A stretch of 64,000 nt of DNA from Pseudomonas grimontii (GTDB taxonomy: Bacteria > Pseudomonadota > Gammaproteobacteria > Pseudomonadales > Pseudomonadaceae), in assembly GCF_007858185.1 (NCBI RefSeq), contig NZ_VFES01000001.1:62001-126000 (forward strand), written 5' to 3'. This document shows positions 20,179 to 30,619 of the stretch, one piece after another. Made by a program: the position numbers and the translations under genes. The notes under the pieces were generated by a model. It was not told the origin of the DNA, made no database searches, and saw nothing but the letters and a program-made list of their open reading frames with translations. Numbering within the stretch: position 1 is the first letter of the stretch; every line of letters begins with the position of its first letter.

Positions 20179-22275
20179 TTAGAGGTTGAGAGTCAGGCTG
20201 ACGGTGAGATTGCGCGGTTCGCCGGGATTGACCCAGTAATTGCTGTAGGACCGCTCGTAGTACTTTTCATCGAACAGGTTGTTGAGGTTCAGGCCCACGG
20301 TGACGTTCTGCGTGGCCTTGTAATGGGCCAGCAAGTCGACGGTGTGGTAGGCGGGCAGTTCAAAGCGGCTGCCCGCTTCACCCGAGCGATCCCCTACATA
20401 GGTGAACGCCGCGCCCAGGTCTGAACCGCGTAACGCACCTTCCTGGAATTCATACACCCCCAACAGACTGCCGCTGCGCTTGGCCACGCCGAGAATGCGG
20501 CTGCCCGCCGGAATGGCTTTATCACCCTTGGTCACTTCGGCATCGATGTAGGCAAAAGCGCCGATTATCCGTACGGCATCCGTTAGCTGTCCTGTCAGTT
20601 GCAGGTCGAAGCCCTGGCTGCGTGCCTTGCCCATGGCGCGGTTGGTATTGGTGGCCGGGTCCAGGGCCAGCACGTTTTCCTTTTCGATATGGAAGGCGGC
20701 TAGGGTGGCGCTGAGTCGGTCGTCGAACAGCTCGCTCTTGATCCCCACCTCATAGCCCACGCCTTCTTCGGGCTTGAAGGTTTTACCGGTGGCGTCCAGG
20801 CCGCTGTTGGGCTTGAACGAGGTGGAGGCGTTGGCGAACACCCCTACCTCAGGTGTCAGTTGGTAGAGCAGGCCAGCGCGCTGGGTGAGTGCGTCGTGGG
20901 TTTGCCGACTCTTGGCGTGGTTGCGGGTGAAGTCGTCGGTGCTTTGTTCGAAGTGCTCGAGGCGCGCGCCGACCATGCCGCGCAGGCGGTCGGTGAAGAT
21001 GATCTGGTCTTGCAGGTTCAGCGCCTGGCTTTTGGTCTGTTCGAAGAAGTCGGTGCCGGAGCTTGCGCCATTGGGTTTGGGCTGGCCGTAGACCGGGTTG
21101 TAGAGGTCGATGGCGTAGGGGCTGCCGGCAATGGCGGTGACGCGTTCTTTCTTGCGGTAATCCTCGTACTCGGTGCCGACCAGCAGTTCGTGCTGCCAAC
21201 TGCCAATGTCGAACAGACCGCGCAGTTCCAACTGGGTGATGCTGTCGTGCCAACCCATGGAGCGTTCGCGGTAACGGCGGTCGAGGGTGTGGCCGTCAGC
21301 GTTCAGTGCGCGGTTTTCCGAGGCGTCGCCCCACAGGCTGCCCTGTTTGTAATGGCTGGCCAGGCGCAGTTTCCAGGCGTCGTTGAGGTGATGCTCAAGG
21401 GTGGCCTGGATGCGGTTGTTGTGGTTATCAATATCACCGTCGTTGGGCTCGCCGAGGAAGGTGGCGCGCGATACGCCTGGGGCGTCGACGATGCCCCGGT
21501 CGAAGGTGGAGCTGTGGCGTACGAATTCGCTTTCCACCAGCAGGCGGGTGTCCGGGTCCAGCTGCCAGCTGAAGGAGGGCGCGACAAATACGCGCTTGCT
21601 CTCGACGTGGTCGCGGAAGCTGTTGTTGTCCTCCACCGCCAGGTTGACCCGTGACAGCAGGTTGCCCTCACTGTCCAGCGGCGTATTGACGTCGACGGCA
21701 GTGCGATAACGGTCCCAACTGCCGGCGCTGGTTTGCAGGGTGGTGAAGGCTTCAGGCTGAGGCTTTTTGGTGACGATATTCACGGTGCCGCCGGGATCGC
21801 CACGGCCGTAAAGGCTGGCGGCCGGGCCTTTGAGCACTTCGATGCGTTCGATATTGGCCGCGTCCGGCGTGCTCGGGTAGCCCCGGTTGGCGCTGAAGCC
21901 GTCCTGGTAGAACTCCGACGTGGTGAAGCCGCGCACGCTGTATTCGTAGAGCGTGAGGCCGCCAAAGTTGTTCTGCTTGGACACGCCGCCGGCAAACTCC
22001 AGGGCGCGTTCCACGTTGGTGCTGCCCAGGTCCGTGAGTACCGAGGCAGGAATCACGCTGATGGACTGTGGGATGTCGCGCAGGGCGGTGTCGGTTTTGG
22101 TCGCACTGGCAGAGCGCGTGGCGCGGTAGCCTTTGACCGGGTCGGTGGCCGATTCATAGGCGTCGGTGGTGACGCTGATGGCGTCCAGCTCAACGGTGTT
22201 GTCTTCGGCAAAGGCGGGGTCCAGCAGCAAACCCAAGGCCAGGCCAGCCAAGGGGGCAAACTTTCGAGACGGCAT
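20179..22275 (-). CDS. TonB-dependent siderophore receptor
   Basis: A 698-residue outer-membrane receptor. The ATG at 22275 opens a signal peptide (residues about 1-24, ending AFA); a TTG 15 bases upstream is less likely. A TonB box-like LDAISVTT follows, then a plug domain (SVIPASVLTDLGSTNVERAL, VRGFTTSEFYQDGF, VLKGPAASLYGRGDPGG) and a 22-strand barrel ending NLFDEKYYERSY and VSLTLNL. There is no N-terminal signalling domain, so no paired anti-sigma factor is expected. The ligand is not identifiable from sequence. A Fur-box-like element precedes it. Confidence 0.92.
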   Translation of the reverse strand: MPSRKFAPLAGLALGLLLDPAFAEDNTVELDAISVTTDAYESATDPVKGYRATRSASATKTDTALRDIPQSISVIPASVLTDLGSTNVERALEFAGGVSKQNNFGGLTLYEYSVRGFTTSEFYQDGFSANRGYPSTPDAANIERIEVLKGPAASLYGRGDPGGTVNIVTKKPQPEAFTTLQTSAGSWDRYRTAVDVNTPLDSEGNLLSRVNLAVEDNNSFRDHVESKRVFVAPSFSWQLDPDTRLLVESEFVRHSSTFDRGIVDAPGVSRATFLGEPNDGDIDNHNNRIQATLEHHLNDAWKLRLASHYKQGSLWGDASENRALNADGHTLDRRYRERSMGWHDSITQLELRGLFDIGSWQHELLVGTEYEDYRKKERVTAIAGSPYAIDLYNPVYGQPKPNGASSGTDFFEQTKSQALNLQDQIIFTDRLRGMVGARLEHFEQSTDDFTRNHAKSRQTHDALTQRAGLLYQLTPEVGVFANASTSFKPNSGLDATGKTFKPEEGVGYEVGIKSELFDDRLSATLAAFHIEKENVLALDPATNTNRAMGKARSQGFDLQLTGQLTDAVRIIGAFAYIDAEVTKGDKAIPAGSRILGVAKRSGSLLGVYEFQEGALRGSDLGAAFTYVGDRSGEAGSRFELPAYHTVDLLAHYKATQNVTVGLNLNNLFDEKYYERSYSNYWVNPGEPRNLTVSLTLNL

Positions 22276-22316
22276 GATAGAGCGTTCCAATAACGATATT
22301 GAAACAATATAACATG

Positions 22317-22336
22317 TCTAATGAGAATGAATTTGC
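22317..22336 (-). promoter_or_regulatory. Putative Fur box upstream of the TonB receptor gene
   Basis: The plus-strand sequence aatgagaatgaattt at about 22320 resembles half to two-thirds of the GATAATGATAATCATTATC consensus (AATGAGAAT against AATGATAAT). It lies about 45 bases before the start codon, where Fur would block transcription. Iron repression fits the receptor type; the match is only partial. Confidence 0.45.
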
Positions 22337-22387
22337 TTTGAAATATGAGCTTACAGGTACCCGCAAACGGGTACCTGGCGCGGTGGT

Positions 22388-23542
22388 TTATTCTTCTTCC
22401 TTGACCGGTGCAGGCGGTGGACGCAGGCCGATTTCCGCCAGCAGCTTGATTTCTTTACCGTTGCGCATCACCTGGATCGCCACCTTGTCGGTCGGCTTGA
22501 TCCGCGCCACTTGGTTCATCGATTTGCGACCATCACCGGCCGGTTCGCCGTTGATGCTGAGGATCACATCCCCCAATTGCAGGCCGGCTTTCTGCGCCGG
22601 GCCATCGCGGAAGATCCCGGCGACCACGATGCCAGGGCGCCCGGTCAGGCCAAACGATTCGGCCAGTTCCTTGGTCAACGGCTGTACTTCAATCCCCAGC
22701 CAGCCGCGAATGACCTGGCCGTGCTCGATGATCGACTTCATCACTTCCATCGCCAGCTTCACCGGGATCGCAAAACCGATGCCCTGGGAACCGCCGGACT
22801 TGGAGAAAATCGCCGTGTTGATACCGGTCAGGTTGCCATTGGCATCCACCAGCGCACCGCCGGAGTTGCCCGGGTTGATCGCCGCGTCGGTCTGGATGAA
22901 GTCTTCGTAGCTGTTAAGCCCCAGCTGGTTACGCCCGGTCGCGCTGATGATGCCCATGGTCACCGTCTGGCCCACCCCGAACGGGTTGCCGATGGCCAGT
23001 GCCACATCACCCACCCGCAGCCCATCGGAGCGGCCGAGGGTGATGGACGGCAGGTTTTTCAAATCGATCTTCAGTACCGCGAGGTCGGTTTCCGGGTCGC
23101 TGCCCACCACACGGGCCAGGGTCTCGCGGCCATCGCGCAGGGCCACCACAATCTGGTCGGCGCCGGTGGTCACGTGGTTATTGGTGAGGATGTAGCCTTC
23201 GGGGCTCATGATCACCCCGGAACCCAGGCTGGACTCCATGCGGCGCTGCTTGGGCCCATTGTCACCGAAATAGCGGCGGAACTGCGGGTCTTCAAACAAC
23301 GGATGCGCCGGCTTGTTGATGACCTTGGTGGTGTACAGGTTGACCACGGCCGGAGCGGCGATGACCACCGCGTCCGCGTAAGTCACCGGGCCTTGCACCA
23401 CCGCGCTGGTCTGCGGCGCCTGTTGCAGGTTGACATCAAGGCTGGGTAAGCCCACCAACTGGGGATAACGCTGAATAATCAGCATCGCGATCAGCACGCC
23501 AGCCAGCAATGGCCATCCAAAAAAACGCAGTGCCTTGAGCAT
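22388..23542 (-). CDS. algW: DegS-type periplasmic serine protease AlgW
   Basis: A 384-residue inner-membrane-anchored protease that cleaves the anti-sigma factor MucA when its PDZ domain binds misfolded outer-membrane protein C-termini, releasing AlgU. The N-terminal anchor is residues about 5-25, followed by the trypsin-like domain with His in TNNHVTTGAD, Asp in DPETDLAVLKID and Ser in GNSGGALVD, then one PDZ domain (GWLGIEVQPLTKELAESFGL...GDVILSINGEP). The single PDZ and membrane anchor separate it from MucD/DegP. The ATG at 23542 has AGGA 8 bases upstream. Confidence 0.93.
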   Translation of the reverse strand: MLKALRFFGWPLLAGVLIAMLIIQRYPQLVGLPSLDVNLQQAPQTSAVVQGPVTYADAVVIAAPAVVNLYTTKVINKPAHPLFEDPQFRRYFGDNGPKQRRMESSLGSGVIMSPEGYILTNNHVTTGADQIVVALRDGRETLARVVGSDPETDLAVLKIDLKNLPSITLGRSDGLRVGDVALAIGNPFGVGQTVTMGIISATGRNQLGLNSYEDFIQTDAAINPGNSGGALVDANGNLTGINTAIFSKSGGSQGIGFAIPVKLAMEVMKSIIEHGQVIRGWLGIEVQPLTKELAESFGLTGRPGIVVAGIFRDGPAQKAGLQLGDVILSINGEPAGDGRKSMNQVARIKPTDKVAIQVMRNGKEIKLLAEIGLRPPPAPVKEEE

Positions 23543-23644
23543 CAAGTAAGTCCTGACAGGTTGCAGGGGGCGGGAGAGCGCCCATAATGTCGCGCATTAT
23601 ACGAGGCTGCGAGCGCCTCGGAACGGGATATTTAGGAGTCTTTT

Positions 23645-24403
23645 ATGGCCGTCCCCCTTACCACCCTCGTCGAGGAAGCGGACCGCTACCTTGGCAGCGC
23701 AAAAATTGCCGATTATTGCCCCAATGGCCTGCAGGTCGAGGGCCGGCCGCAAGTGATGCGCATCGTCAGCGGCGTTACCGCAAGCCTTGCCCTGCTGGAC
23801 GCGGCCGTCGAAGCCCAGGCCGATTTGATCCTGGTGCACCACGGTTATTTCTGGAAAGGCGAAAATCCCTGCATCACCGGCATGAAGCAACGCCGCCTGA
23901 AAACCCTGCTCAAACACGACATCAGCCTGCTGGCCTACCACCTGCCACTGGACCTGCACCCTGACGTTGGCAATAACGTGCAACTCGCCCGCCAGCTGGA
24001 CATCACCGTCGAAGGTCCGCTAGACCCGAGCAACCCCAGGATCGTCGGCCTGGTTGGCTCGCTCGCCGAACCGCTGTCACCCCGCGACTTCGCCCGCCGC
24101 GTACAGGACGTGATGGGCCGCGAGCCGCTGCTGATCGAAGGCAGCCAGATGATCCGCCGCGTCGGCTGGTGCACCGGCGGTGGCCAGGGTTACATCGACA
24201 ACGCCATCGCCGCCGGTGTCGACTTGTTCCTGAGTGGCGAAGCTTCCGAGCAAACCTTCCACAGCGCGCGCGAAAACGACATCAGCTTTATCGCCGCCGG
24301 CCACCACGCCACCGAGCGCTACGGCGTACAGGCGCTGGGCGATTACCTGGCGCGGCGCTTTGCCCTGGAGCATCTGTTCATCGATTGCCCCAACCCGATT
24401 TGA
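23645..24403 (+). CDS. Nif3-like dinuclear metal centre protein
   Basis: A 252-residue protein of the Nif3/YbgI family, ring-shaped hexamers with two metal ions in the active site. Metal ligands are visible in LVHHGYFWKG (about residues 60-70), HLPLDLHPDVGNN and the C-terminal AAGHHATERYG. The family is annotated as a GTP cyclohydrolase-like hydrolase but its substrate is uncertain. It is divergent from algW, as in other pseudomonads. Confidence 0.93.
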   Translation: MAVPLTTLVEEADRYLGSAKIADYCPNGLQVEGRPQVMRIVSGVTASLALLDAAVEAQADLILVHHGYFWKGENPCITGMKQRRLKTLLKHDISLLAYHLPLDLHPDVGNNVQLARQLDITVEGPLDPSNPRIVGLVGSLAEPLSPRDFARRVQDVMGREPLLIEGSQMIRRVGWCTGGGQGYIDNAIAAGVDLFLSGEASEQTFHSARENDISFIAAGHHATERYGVQALGDYLARRFALEHLFIDCPNPI

Positions 24404-24539
24404 CTGCCAAACCTTGGGGCATATTGATATACCGTTTCGATCTAGATGGCGCCCTGAATAGAAGCAGGTGCTGTGCTAGCATGCCCCGCTCGAACACGGC
24501 CCGCTGGCCGTCCATAAGATCGTTTTTCCGTGAGTAACC

Positions 24540-25457
24540 ATGGTCGACAAACTGACGCATCTGAAACAGCTGGAGGCGGAAAGCATCCACATCATCCGCG
24601 AGGTCGCCGCCGAGTTCGATAACCCGGTGATGCTCTACTCGATCGGTAAAGACTCCGCCGTGATGCTGCACCTGGCGCGCAAGGCCTTCTTCCCGGGCAA
24701 GCTGCCGTTCCCGGTGATGCACGTCGACACCCGCTGGAAATTCCAGGAGATGTACAAGTTCCGCGACAAGATGGTCGAAGAACTGGGCCTGGACCTGATC
24801 ACCCACGTCAACCCGGACGGTGTGGCGCAGGGCATCAACCCGTTCACCCACGGCAGCGCCAAGCACACCGACATCATGAAGACCGAAGGCCTCAAGCAGG
24901 CCTTGGACAAGCATGGTTTCGACGCTGCCTTCGGCGGTGCCCGTCGCGATGAAGAGAAATCCCGTGCCAAAGAGCGCGTGTACTCGTTCCGCGACAGCAA
25001 GCACCGCTGGGACCCGAAGAACCAGCGCCCGGAGCTGTGGAACGTCTACAACGGCAACGTCAACAAGGGTGAGTCGATCCGTGTGTTCCCGCTGTCCAAC
25101 TGGACCGAGCTGGACATCTGGCAGTACATCTACCTGGAAGGCATCCCGATCGTGCCGCTGTACTTCGCCGCCGAACGCGATGTCATCGAGAAGAACGGCA
25201 CGTTGATCATGATCGACGACGACCGCATCCTCGAGCACTTGTCCGACGAAGACAAAGCCCGAATCGTCAAAAAGAAAGTACGTTTCCGTACCCTTGGCTG
25301 CTACCCGTTGACGGGCGCGGTGGAGTCCGAAGCCGAGACGCTGACGGACATCATTCAGGAAATGCTCCTGACGCGAACTTCCGAGCGCCAGGGCCGTGTC
25401 ATCGACCACGATGGTGCAGGCTCGATGGAAGATAAAAAACGTCAAGGCTATTTCTAA
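24540..25457 (+). CDS. cysD: Sulfate adenylyltransferase subunit 2
   Basis: Catalytic subunit of ATP sulfurylase, making APS from ATP and sulfate. The 305-residue protein has the PP-loop [17 protein letters not shown] (about residues 35-52), the [15 protein letters not shown] strand and the C-terminal [14 protein letters not shown]. It is 9 bases upstream of cysNC, its GTPase partner. The 136-base gap before it contains no gene; it should hold the CysB-dependent promoter, but I cannot define a CysB site. Confidence 0.97.
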   Translation: MVDKLTHLKQLEAESIHIIREVAAEFDNPVMLYSIGKDSAVMLHLARKAFFPGKLPFPVMHVDTRWKFQEMYKFRDKMVEELGLDLITHVNPDGVAQGINPFTHGSAKHTDIMKTEGLKQALDKHGFDAAFGGARRDEEKSRAKERVYSFRDSKHRWDPKNQRPELWNVYNGNVNKGESIRVFPLSNWTELDIWQYIYLEGIPIVPLYFAAERDVIEKNGTLIMIDDDRILEHLSDEDKARIVKKKVRFRTLGCYPLTGAVESEAETLTDIIQEMLLTRTSERQGRVIDHDGAGSMEDKKRQGYF

Positions 25458-25466
25458 GGGGCTGTC

Positions 25467-27365
25467 ATGTCGCATCAATCTGATTTGATCAGCGAGGACA
25501 TCCTCGCCTACCTGGGCCAGCACGAGCGCAAGGAAATGTTGCGCTTCCTGACCTGCGGCAACGTCGACGACGGCAAGAGCACCCTGATCGGGCGCTTGCT
25601 GCACGACTCCAAGATGATCTACGAAGATCACCTGGAAGCCATCACCCGCGATTCGAAGAAGTCCGGCACCACTGGTGACGACATCGACCTGGCGTTGCTG
25701 GTCGATGGCCTGCAGGCCGAGCGTGAGCAGGGCATCACCATCGATGTCGCCTACCGCTACTTCTCCACCGCCAAGCGCAAATTCATCATCGCCGACACCC
25801 CCGGCCATGAGCAGTACACCCGCAACATGGCCACCGGTGCCTCCACCTGTGACCTGGCGATCATCCTGATCGACGCCCGCTACGGCGTGCAGACCCAGAC
25901 CCGTCGCCATAGCTATATCGCCTCGTTGCTGGGCATCAAGCACATCGTGATCGCCGTCAACAAGATGGACATCAATGGCTTTGACCAAAGCGTGTTCGAG
26001 TCGATCAAGGCGGATTACCTGAAGTTCGCCGAGGGCATCGCCTTCAAGCCGAGCACCATGGCATTCGTGCCGATGTCGGCGCTCAAGGGCGACAACGTGG
26101 TGAACAAGAGCGAGCACTCGCCCTGGTACACCGGCCAGTCGCTGATGGAGATCCTCGAGACCGTCGAGATCGCCAACGACCGCAACTACACCGACCTGCG
26201 CTTCCCGGTGCAGTACGTCAACCGTCCGAACCTGAACTTCCGTGGGTTTGCCGGCACCCTGGCCAGCGGCATCGTGCACAAGGGCGATGAAGTCGTGGTG
26301 CTGCCGTCGGGCAAGAGCAGCCGCGTCAAATCCATCGTCACATTCGAAGGTGAGCTGGAGCACGCCGGCCCAGGCCAGGCCGTGACCCTGACCATGGAAG
26401 ACGAGATCGACATCTCCCGTGGCGACCTGTTGGTGCATGCCGACAACGTGCCGCAAGTGACCGACGCCTTCGACGCCATGCTGGTGTGGATGGCCGAAGA
26501 GCCGATGCTGCCGGGCAAGAAATACGACATCAAGCGCGCCACCAGCTATGTGCCGGGTTCCATCACCAGCATCGTGCACCGTGTGGACGTGAACACCCTG
26601 GCCGAAGGCCCGGCGAGTTCGCTGCAGTTGAACGAGATCGGCCGGGTCAAGGTCAGCCTCGACGCCGCCATCGCGTTGGATGGCTATGACAGCAACCGCA
26701 CCACCGGTGCGTTTATCGTCATCGACCGCTTGACCAACGGCACCGTGGGCGCCGGCATGATCATCGCACCGCCGGTCACTCACGGCAGTGCGGCCCATCA
26801 CGGCAAGTTGGCCCATGTCGCCACCGAAGAGCGCGCCCAGCGTTTCGGCCAGCAACCGGCCACTGTGTTGTTCAGCGGCCTGTCGGGCGCGGGCAAGAGC
26901 ACCTTGGCCTACGCGGTCGAGCGCAAGCTGTTCGACATGGGCCGCGCGGTGTTTGTGCTGGATGGCCAGAACCTGCGTCACGACCTGAATAAAGGGTTGC
27001 CCCAGGACCGTGCCGGGCGTACCGAGAACTGGCGTCGTGCCGCTCACGTAGCGCGTCAGTTCAACGAAGCCGGCCTGCTGACCCTGGCCGCGTTCGTCGC
27101 TCCGGATGCCGAAGGCCGTGAACAGGCCAAGGCGCTGATTGGCAGCGACCGCCTGCTGACCGTGTACGTGCAGGCCTCGCCGCTGGTGTGTGCCGAGCGT
27201 GATCCGCAGGGCTTATACGCTGCCGGTGGGGACAACATCCCTGGCGAATCCTTCCCGTACGACGTGCCGTTGAATGCCGATCTGGTGATCGACACCCAGG
27301 CCCTGTCGCTGGAAGACAGCGTCAAGCAAGTGCTGGAACTGTTGCGTCAGCGCGGCGCGATCTAA
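25467..27365 (+). CDS. cysNC: Bifunctional sulfate adenylyltransferase subunit 1 / adenylylsulfate kinase
   Basis: A 632-residue fusion. The N-terminal CysN GTPase part has G1 GNVDDGKST (residues 31-39), G3 DTPGHEQ and G4 NKMD, and EF-Tu-like beta domains up to about residue 440. The C-terminal APS kinase part has its P-loop GLSGAGKST near residues 471-479 and [14 protein letters not shown]. CysN drives APS synthesis by CysD, and CysC phosphorylates APS to PAPS. The fusion is the normal Pseudomonas form. A strong terminator follows. Confidence 0.97.
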   Translation: MSHQSDLISEDILAYLGQHERKEMLRFLTCGNVDDGKSTLIGRLLHDSKMIYEDHLEAITRDSKKSGTTGDDIDLALLVDGLQAEREQGITIDVAYRYFSTAKRKFIIADTPGHEQYTRNMATGASTCDLAIILIDARYGVQTQTRRHSYIASLLGIKHIVIAVNKMDINGFDQSVFESIKADYLKFAEGIAFKPSTMAFVPMSALKGDNVVNKSEHSPWYTGQSLMEILETVEIANDRNYTDLRFPVQYVNRPNLNFRGFAGTLASGIVHKGDEVVVLPSGKSSRVKSIVTFEGELEHAGPGQAVTLTMEDEIDISRGDLLVHADNVPQVTDAFDAMLVWMAEEPMLPGKKYDIKRATSYVPGSITSIVHRVDVNTLAEGPASSLQLNEIGRVKVSLDAAIALDGYDSNRTTGAFIVIDRLTNGTVGAGMIIAPPVTHGSAAHHGKLAHVATEERAQRFGQQPATVLFSGLSGAGKSTLAYAVERKLFDMGRAVFVLDGQNLRHDLNKGLPQDRAGRTENWRRAAHVARQFNEAGLLTLAAFVAPDAEGREQAKALIGSDRLLTVYVQASPLVCAERDPQGLYAAGGDNIPGESFPYDVPLNADLVIDTQALSLEDSVKQVLELLRQRGAI

Positions 27366-27378
27366 ACCTCGCGGCCAC

Positions 27379-27418
27379 AAAAAAGCCCGCCCCCGAGTGA
27401 TCGGTGGCGGGCTTTTTT
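27379..27418 (+). terminator. Rho-independent terminator of cysD-cysNC
   Basis: AAAAAAGCCCGCC and GGCGGGCTTTTTT form a stem around a 13-14 base loop 14 bases after the cysNC stop, ending in a T run. Confidence 0.9.
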
Positions 27419-27442
27419 ACATCTTCAAGATCGGGCTCGGTC

Positions 27443-27537
27443 AAATGTGGGAGGGGGCTTGCCCCCGATAGCGGTGGATCAGTAACAGATGTGCTGACTG
27501 ACACACTGCTATCGGGGGCAAGCCCCCTCCCACATTT
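27443..27537. repeat. REP doublet (GTGGGAGGGGGCTTGCCCCCG family)
   Basis: Two long arms, 27443-27472 and 27508-27537, are inverted copies: aaatgtgggagggggcttgc and its complement, extended by cccgatagc. They enclose a 35-base centre. This is a classic REPIN of the P. fluorescens group, between converging genes. Confidence 0.85.
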
Positions 27538-27540
27538 TGG

Positions 27541-28440
27541 TCATCGTTTGCCTGGGAAGTCTGTGTGCAGCTTGTCCAGCAACGCATCCTTGGCTTCCCA
27601 CAGTTGGTTAATCCACCCCTGGAACGCCAACCGATATTCCCCATCCTGTTCATAATTCTTACCGATAAACTCGGTCGGAATCTGCACCTCTTCAAACTGC
27701 ACCACCACGTCCTGCACGTTCCCGCACAGCAAATCCCAATACCCTGGGCGTCCGCCAGGGTAGTGAATGGTCACGTTGACCAGTGATTTCAGCTGTTCCC
27801 CCATGGCGTCCAGCACAAACGCGATACCACCCGCCTTGGGCTTGAGCAGGTAGCGAAACGGCGACTTCTGCTGTGCGTGCTTGTCCGGCGTAAAGCGCGT
27901 GCCTTCGGCAAAGTTGAAAATCCCCACCGGATTGTCGCGAAACTTCGCACAGGTCTTGCGGGTGGTTTCCAAGTCTTTGCCTTTCTTCTCCGGGTGTTTT
28001 TCCAGGTAGGCCTTGGTGTAGCGCTTCATGAAGGGAAAGCCCAGCGCCCACCACGCCAAGCCAATCACCGGCACCCAGATCAACTCCTGCTTGAGGAAGA
28101 ACTTCAGCGGGCGAATGCGTCGATTGAGCACGTATTGCAGGACCATGATGTCAACCCAGCTCTGGTGGTTGCTGGTCACCAGGTACGAATGCTGGTAGTC
28201 CAGGCCTTCAAGGCCTTTAAGGTGCCAACGGGTGCTGCGCACCAGGTTCATCCAACCCTTGTTGTTGGTGACCCAGGCTTCATGGGTGTGGTTCATCAGC
28301 CATTCGCTGAAGCGCTTGGCGAAGGGCAGGGCCTTGAACAGCGCCACGATGAACAGGAATGAGCACAGCAGGATCGTGTTCAGCGCCAGCAACAAGGACG
28401 CGATCACCCCGCGCACGGCGGCAGGTAGAAAATCCAGCAT
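27541..28440 (-). CDS. PlsC-type acyltransferase (YihG-like)
   Basis: A 299-residue membrane-bound acyltransferase. One N-terminal membrane segment (about residues 12-35) precedes the PlsC motifs NHQSWVD (His92, Asp97) and FAEGTRF, which acylate lysophosphatidic acid in phospholipid synthesis. The sequence is closer to YihG-like enzymes than to the housekeeping PlsC. Its ATG abuts the pta stop codon, so the two are probably transcribed together. Confidence 0.9.
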   Translation of the reverse strand: MLDFLPAAVRGVIASLLLALNTILLCSFLFIVALFKALPFAKRFSEWLMNHTHEAWVTNNKGWMNLVRSTRWHLKGLEGLDYQHSYLVTSNHQSWVDIMVLQYVLNRRIRPLKFFLKQELIWVPVIGLAWWALGFPFMKRYTKAYLEKHPEKKGKDLETTRKTCAKFRDNPVGIFNFAEGTRFTPDKHAQQKSPFRYLLKPKAGGIAFVLDAMGEQLKSLVNVTIHYPGGRPGYWDLLCGNVQDVVVQFEEVQIPTEFIGKNYEQDGEYRLAFQGWINQLWEAKDALLDKLHTDFPGKR

Positions 28441-30540
28441 TTAGATATCCATAGGTCGGTTGGCGGCTTGGATCGCAGTCAGTGCGATGGTGTACACGAT
28501 GTCGTCGACCTGGGCGCCGCGTGGCAGGTCGTTGACCGGTTTGCGCAGGCCTTGGAGCATCGGCCCCAGGCTGACGCAATCGGCACTGCGTTGCACGGCC
28601 TTGTGGGTGGTATTGCCGGTGTTCAGGTCCGGGAACACAAACACAGTGGCTTTGCCGGCGACCAGGCTGTCGGGGGCCAGTTGGCGGGCGACGGTTTCGT
28701 TGGCGGCGGCGTCGTATTGCAACGGGCCGTCGATCAGCAGCGAGCTTTGCTGTTCGTGAGCGAGCAGGGTGGCTTCGCGGACTTTTTCCACTTCTTCACC
28801 GCTGGCTGAATCGCCACTGGAGTAGCTGATCATCGCCACGCGCGGGGTGATACCGAAGGCGGCGGCCGAGTCGGCGCTTTGCAAGGCGATTTCCGCCAGC
28901 TCGGCGGCGCTTGGGTGCGGGTTCATCACGCAGTCGCCGTAGACCAGCACCTGCTCGGGGAACAGCATGAAGAACACCGACGACACCAGGGTGCAGCCCG
29001 GCGCGGTCTTGATCAGCTGCAGGGCCGGGCGAATGGTGTTGGCGGTGGAGTGGATAACCCCGGAGACCAAGCCGTCCACTTCATCCAGTGCGAGCATCAT
29101 GGTGGCGATCACCACGGTGTCTTCCAGTTGCTGCTCGGCCATCGGCGCATTCAGGCTCTTGCTCTTGCGCAGGGCGACCATGGGCTCCACGTAGCGCTGG
29201 CGAATCAGGTCCGGGTCGAGAATCTCCAGGCCCTCGGGTAATTCGATGCCTTGGGCGCGCGCGACGGCTTCCACGTCAGCCGGCTTGGCCAGCAGCACGC
29301 AGCGCGCGATACCCCGGGCCTGGCAGATGGCGGCGGCTTGCACGGTCAGCGGCTCACTGCCCTCGGGCAGCACAATGCGTTTGTTGGCGGCCTGGGCGCG
29401 TTGGATCAACTGGTAGCGGAACACCGCCGGCGACAGGCGCATCTCCCGTGGCGTGCCGCAGCGCTGGTGCAGCCAGCGCGCATCGAGGTGGCTGGCGACG
29501 AAATCGGTGATGATCTCCGCGCGCTCGCGGTCATCGATCGGGATTTCCTTGTTGAGGTTGTTGAGCAGGTTGGCGGTTTCGTAGGAACCGGTACTTACCG
29601 ACAGCACCGGCAACCCGGCCTGGAACGCGCCGCGGCACAGATCCATGATGCGCGGGTCGGGCAGGGTATCGCTGGTCAGCAGCAGGCCGGCCAGGGGCAC
29701 GCCGTTGATCGCGGCCAGGCTGACGGCGAGGATGATGTCGTCACGGTCGCCAGGGGTCACCACCAGCACGCCGGGCTTGAGCAGTTCCACGGTGTTACGC
29801 ATGGTGCGGGCGCAGATGATGATCTTGGTCATGCGCCGGGTTTCGTAGTCGCCGGCGTTGAGGATCTGCGCGCCCATCAGGTCGGCCACGTCGCGGGTGC
29901 GAGGGGCGTTGAGTTCCGGCTGGTAAGGAATGCAGCCGAGCAGGCGGAAATCGCCGCTGCGCAGCAAGGGCGAATGCTCCTTGAGGCGTGCCGAGAAGGC
30001 TTCCATGCTTTCGTCGGTGCGCACCTTGTTCAGGATCACACCGAGCACTTTCGGGTCTTTCGGCCCGCCGAACAGTTGGGCCTGCAGTTCCACGCGGCCG
30101 GAGAGTTCGGTGAGCACTTCGTTTTCCGGGGCCGAGACCAGGATCACTTCCGCATCCAGGCTCTTGGCCAGGTGCAGGTTGACCCGTGCCGCATAGCTGG
30201 CGCTGCGGGTCGGTACCATGCCTTCGACGATCAGCACGTCCTTGCCCACGGCGGCTTGCTGATAAAGGGTGATGATTTCTTCGAGCAGTTCGTCGAGCTG
30301 GCCGTCGCCGAGCATCCGCTCCACGTGAGCCAGGCCTAGGGGCTGTGGCGGCTTGAGGCCATGGGTGCGAGCCACCAGCTCGGTGGAACGCTCGGGGCCG
30401 GTATCGCCAGGATGTGGCTGGGCAATCGGCTTGAAAAAACCGACTTTCAGGCCGGCTCGCTCAAGGGTGCGCACCAGCCCAAGGCTGATGGAGGTCAGAC
30501 CCACACCAAAATCGGTGGGCGCGATAAAAAAAGTCTGCAT
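28441..30540 (-). CDS. pta: Phosphate acetyltransferase
   Basis: A 699-residue Pta of the long type: an N-terminal P-loop/DRTGG regulatory part (TFFIAPTDFGVGLTSISLG; DLMGAQILNAG) and a C-terminal catalytic part from about residue 380 (RIVLPEGSEPLTVQAA, VSGVIHSTANTIRPALQLI, MISYSSGDSASGEEVEKV). It interconverts acetyl-CoA and acetyl phosphate. The ATG at 30540 is used; an upstream TTG adds only seven residues. No ackA is adjacent in the window. Confidence 0.95.
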   Translation of the reverse strand: MQTFFIAPTDFGVGLTSISLGLVRTLERAGLKVGFFKPIAQPHPGDTGPERSTELVARTHGLKPPQPLGLAHVERMLGDGQLDELLEEIITLYQQAAVGKDVLIVEGMVPTRSASYAARVNLHLAKSLDAEVILVSAPENEVLTELSGRVELQAQLFGGPKDPKVLGVILNKVRTDESMEAFSARLKEHSPLLRSGDFRLLGCIPYQPELNAPRTRDVADLMGAQILNAGDYETRRMTKIIICARTMRNTVELLKPGVLVVTPGDRDDIILAVSLAAINGVPLAGLLLTSDTLPDPRIMDLCRGAFQAGLPVLSVSTGSYETANLLNNLNKEIPIDDRERAEIITDFVASHLDARWLHQRCGTPREMRLSPAVFRYQLIQRAQAANKRIVLPEGSEPLTVQAAAICQARGIARCVLLAKPADVEAVARAQGIELPEGLEILDPDLIRQRYVEPMVALRKSKSLNAPMAEQQLEDTVVIATMMLALDEVDGLVSGVIHSTANTIRPALQLIKTAPGCTLVSSVFFMLFPEQVLVYGDCVMNPHPSAAELAEIALQSADSAAAFGITPRVAMISYSSGDSASGEEVEKVREATLLAHEQQSSLLIDGPLQYDAAANETVARQLAPDSLVAGKATVFVFPDLNTGNTTHKAVQRSADCVSLGPMLQGLRKPVNDLPRGAQVDDIVYTIALTAIQAANRPMDI

Positions 30541-30619
30541 GCGAATTCTCTGGAGGTGCATGGCTTCGGTGGCGCTCTATGGTTGAGTGTCTACCGGGAA
30601 TCAGGCGCCAAGGTTATCG

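Noticed and set aside
24378..27047. An 889-codon open frame on the minus strand
   Set aside because: It is the antisense shadow of cysD-cysNC. Its composition (Val, His, Gln, Asp rich) is typical of reverse frames of GC-rich genes and it has no recognisable domain. The long frames opposite ileS (34736-37621) and clpB (47014-49212) are rejected for the same reason.
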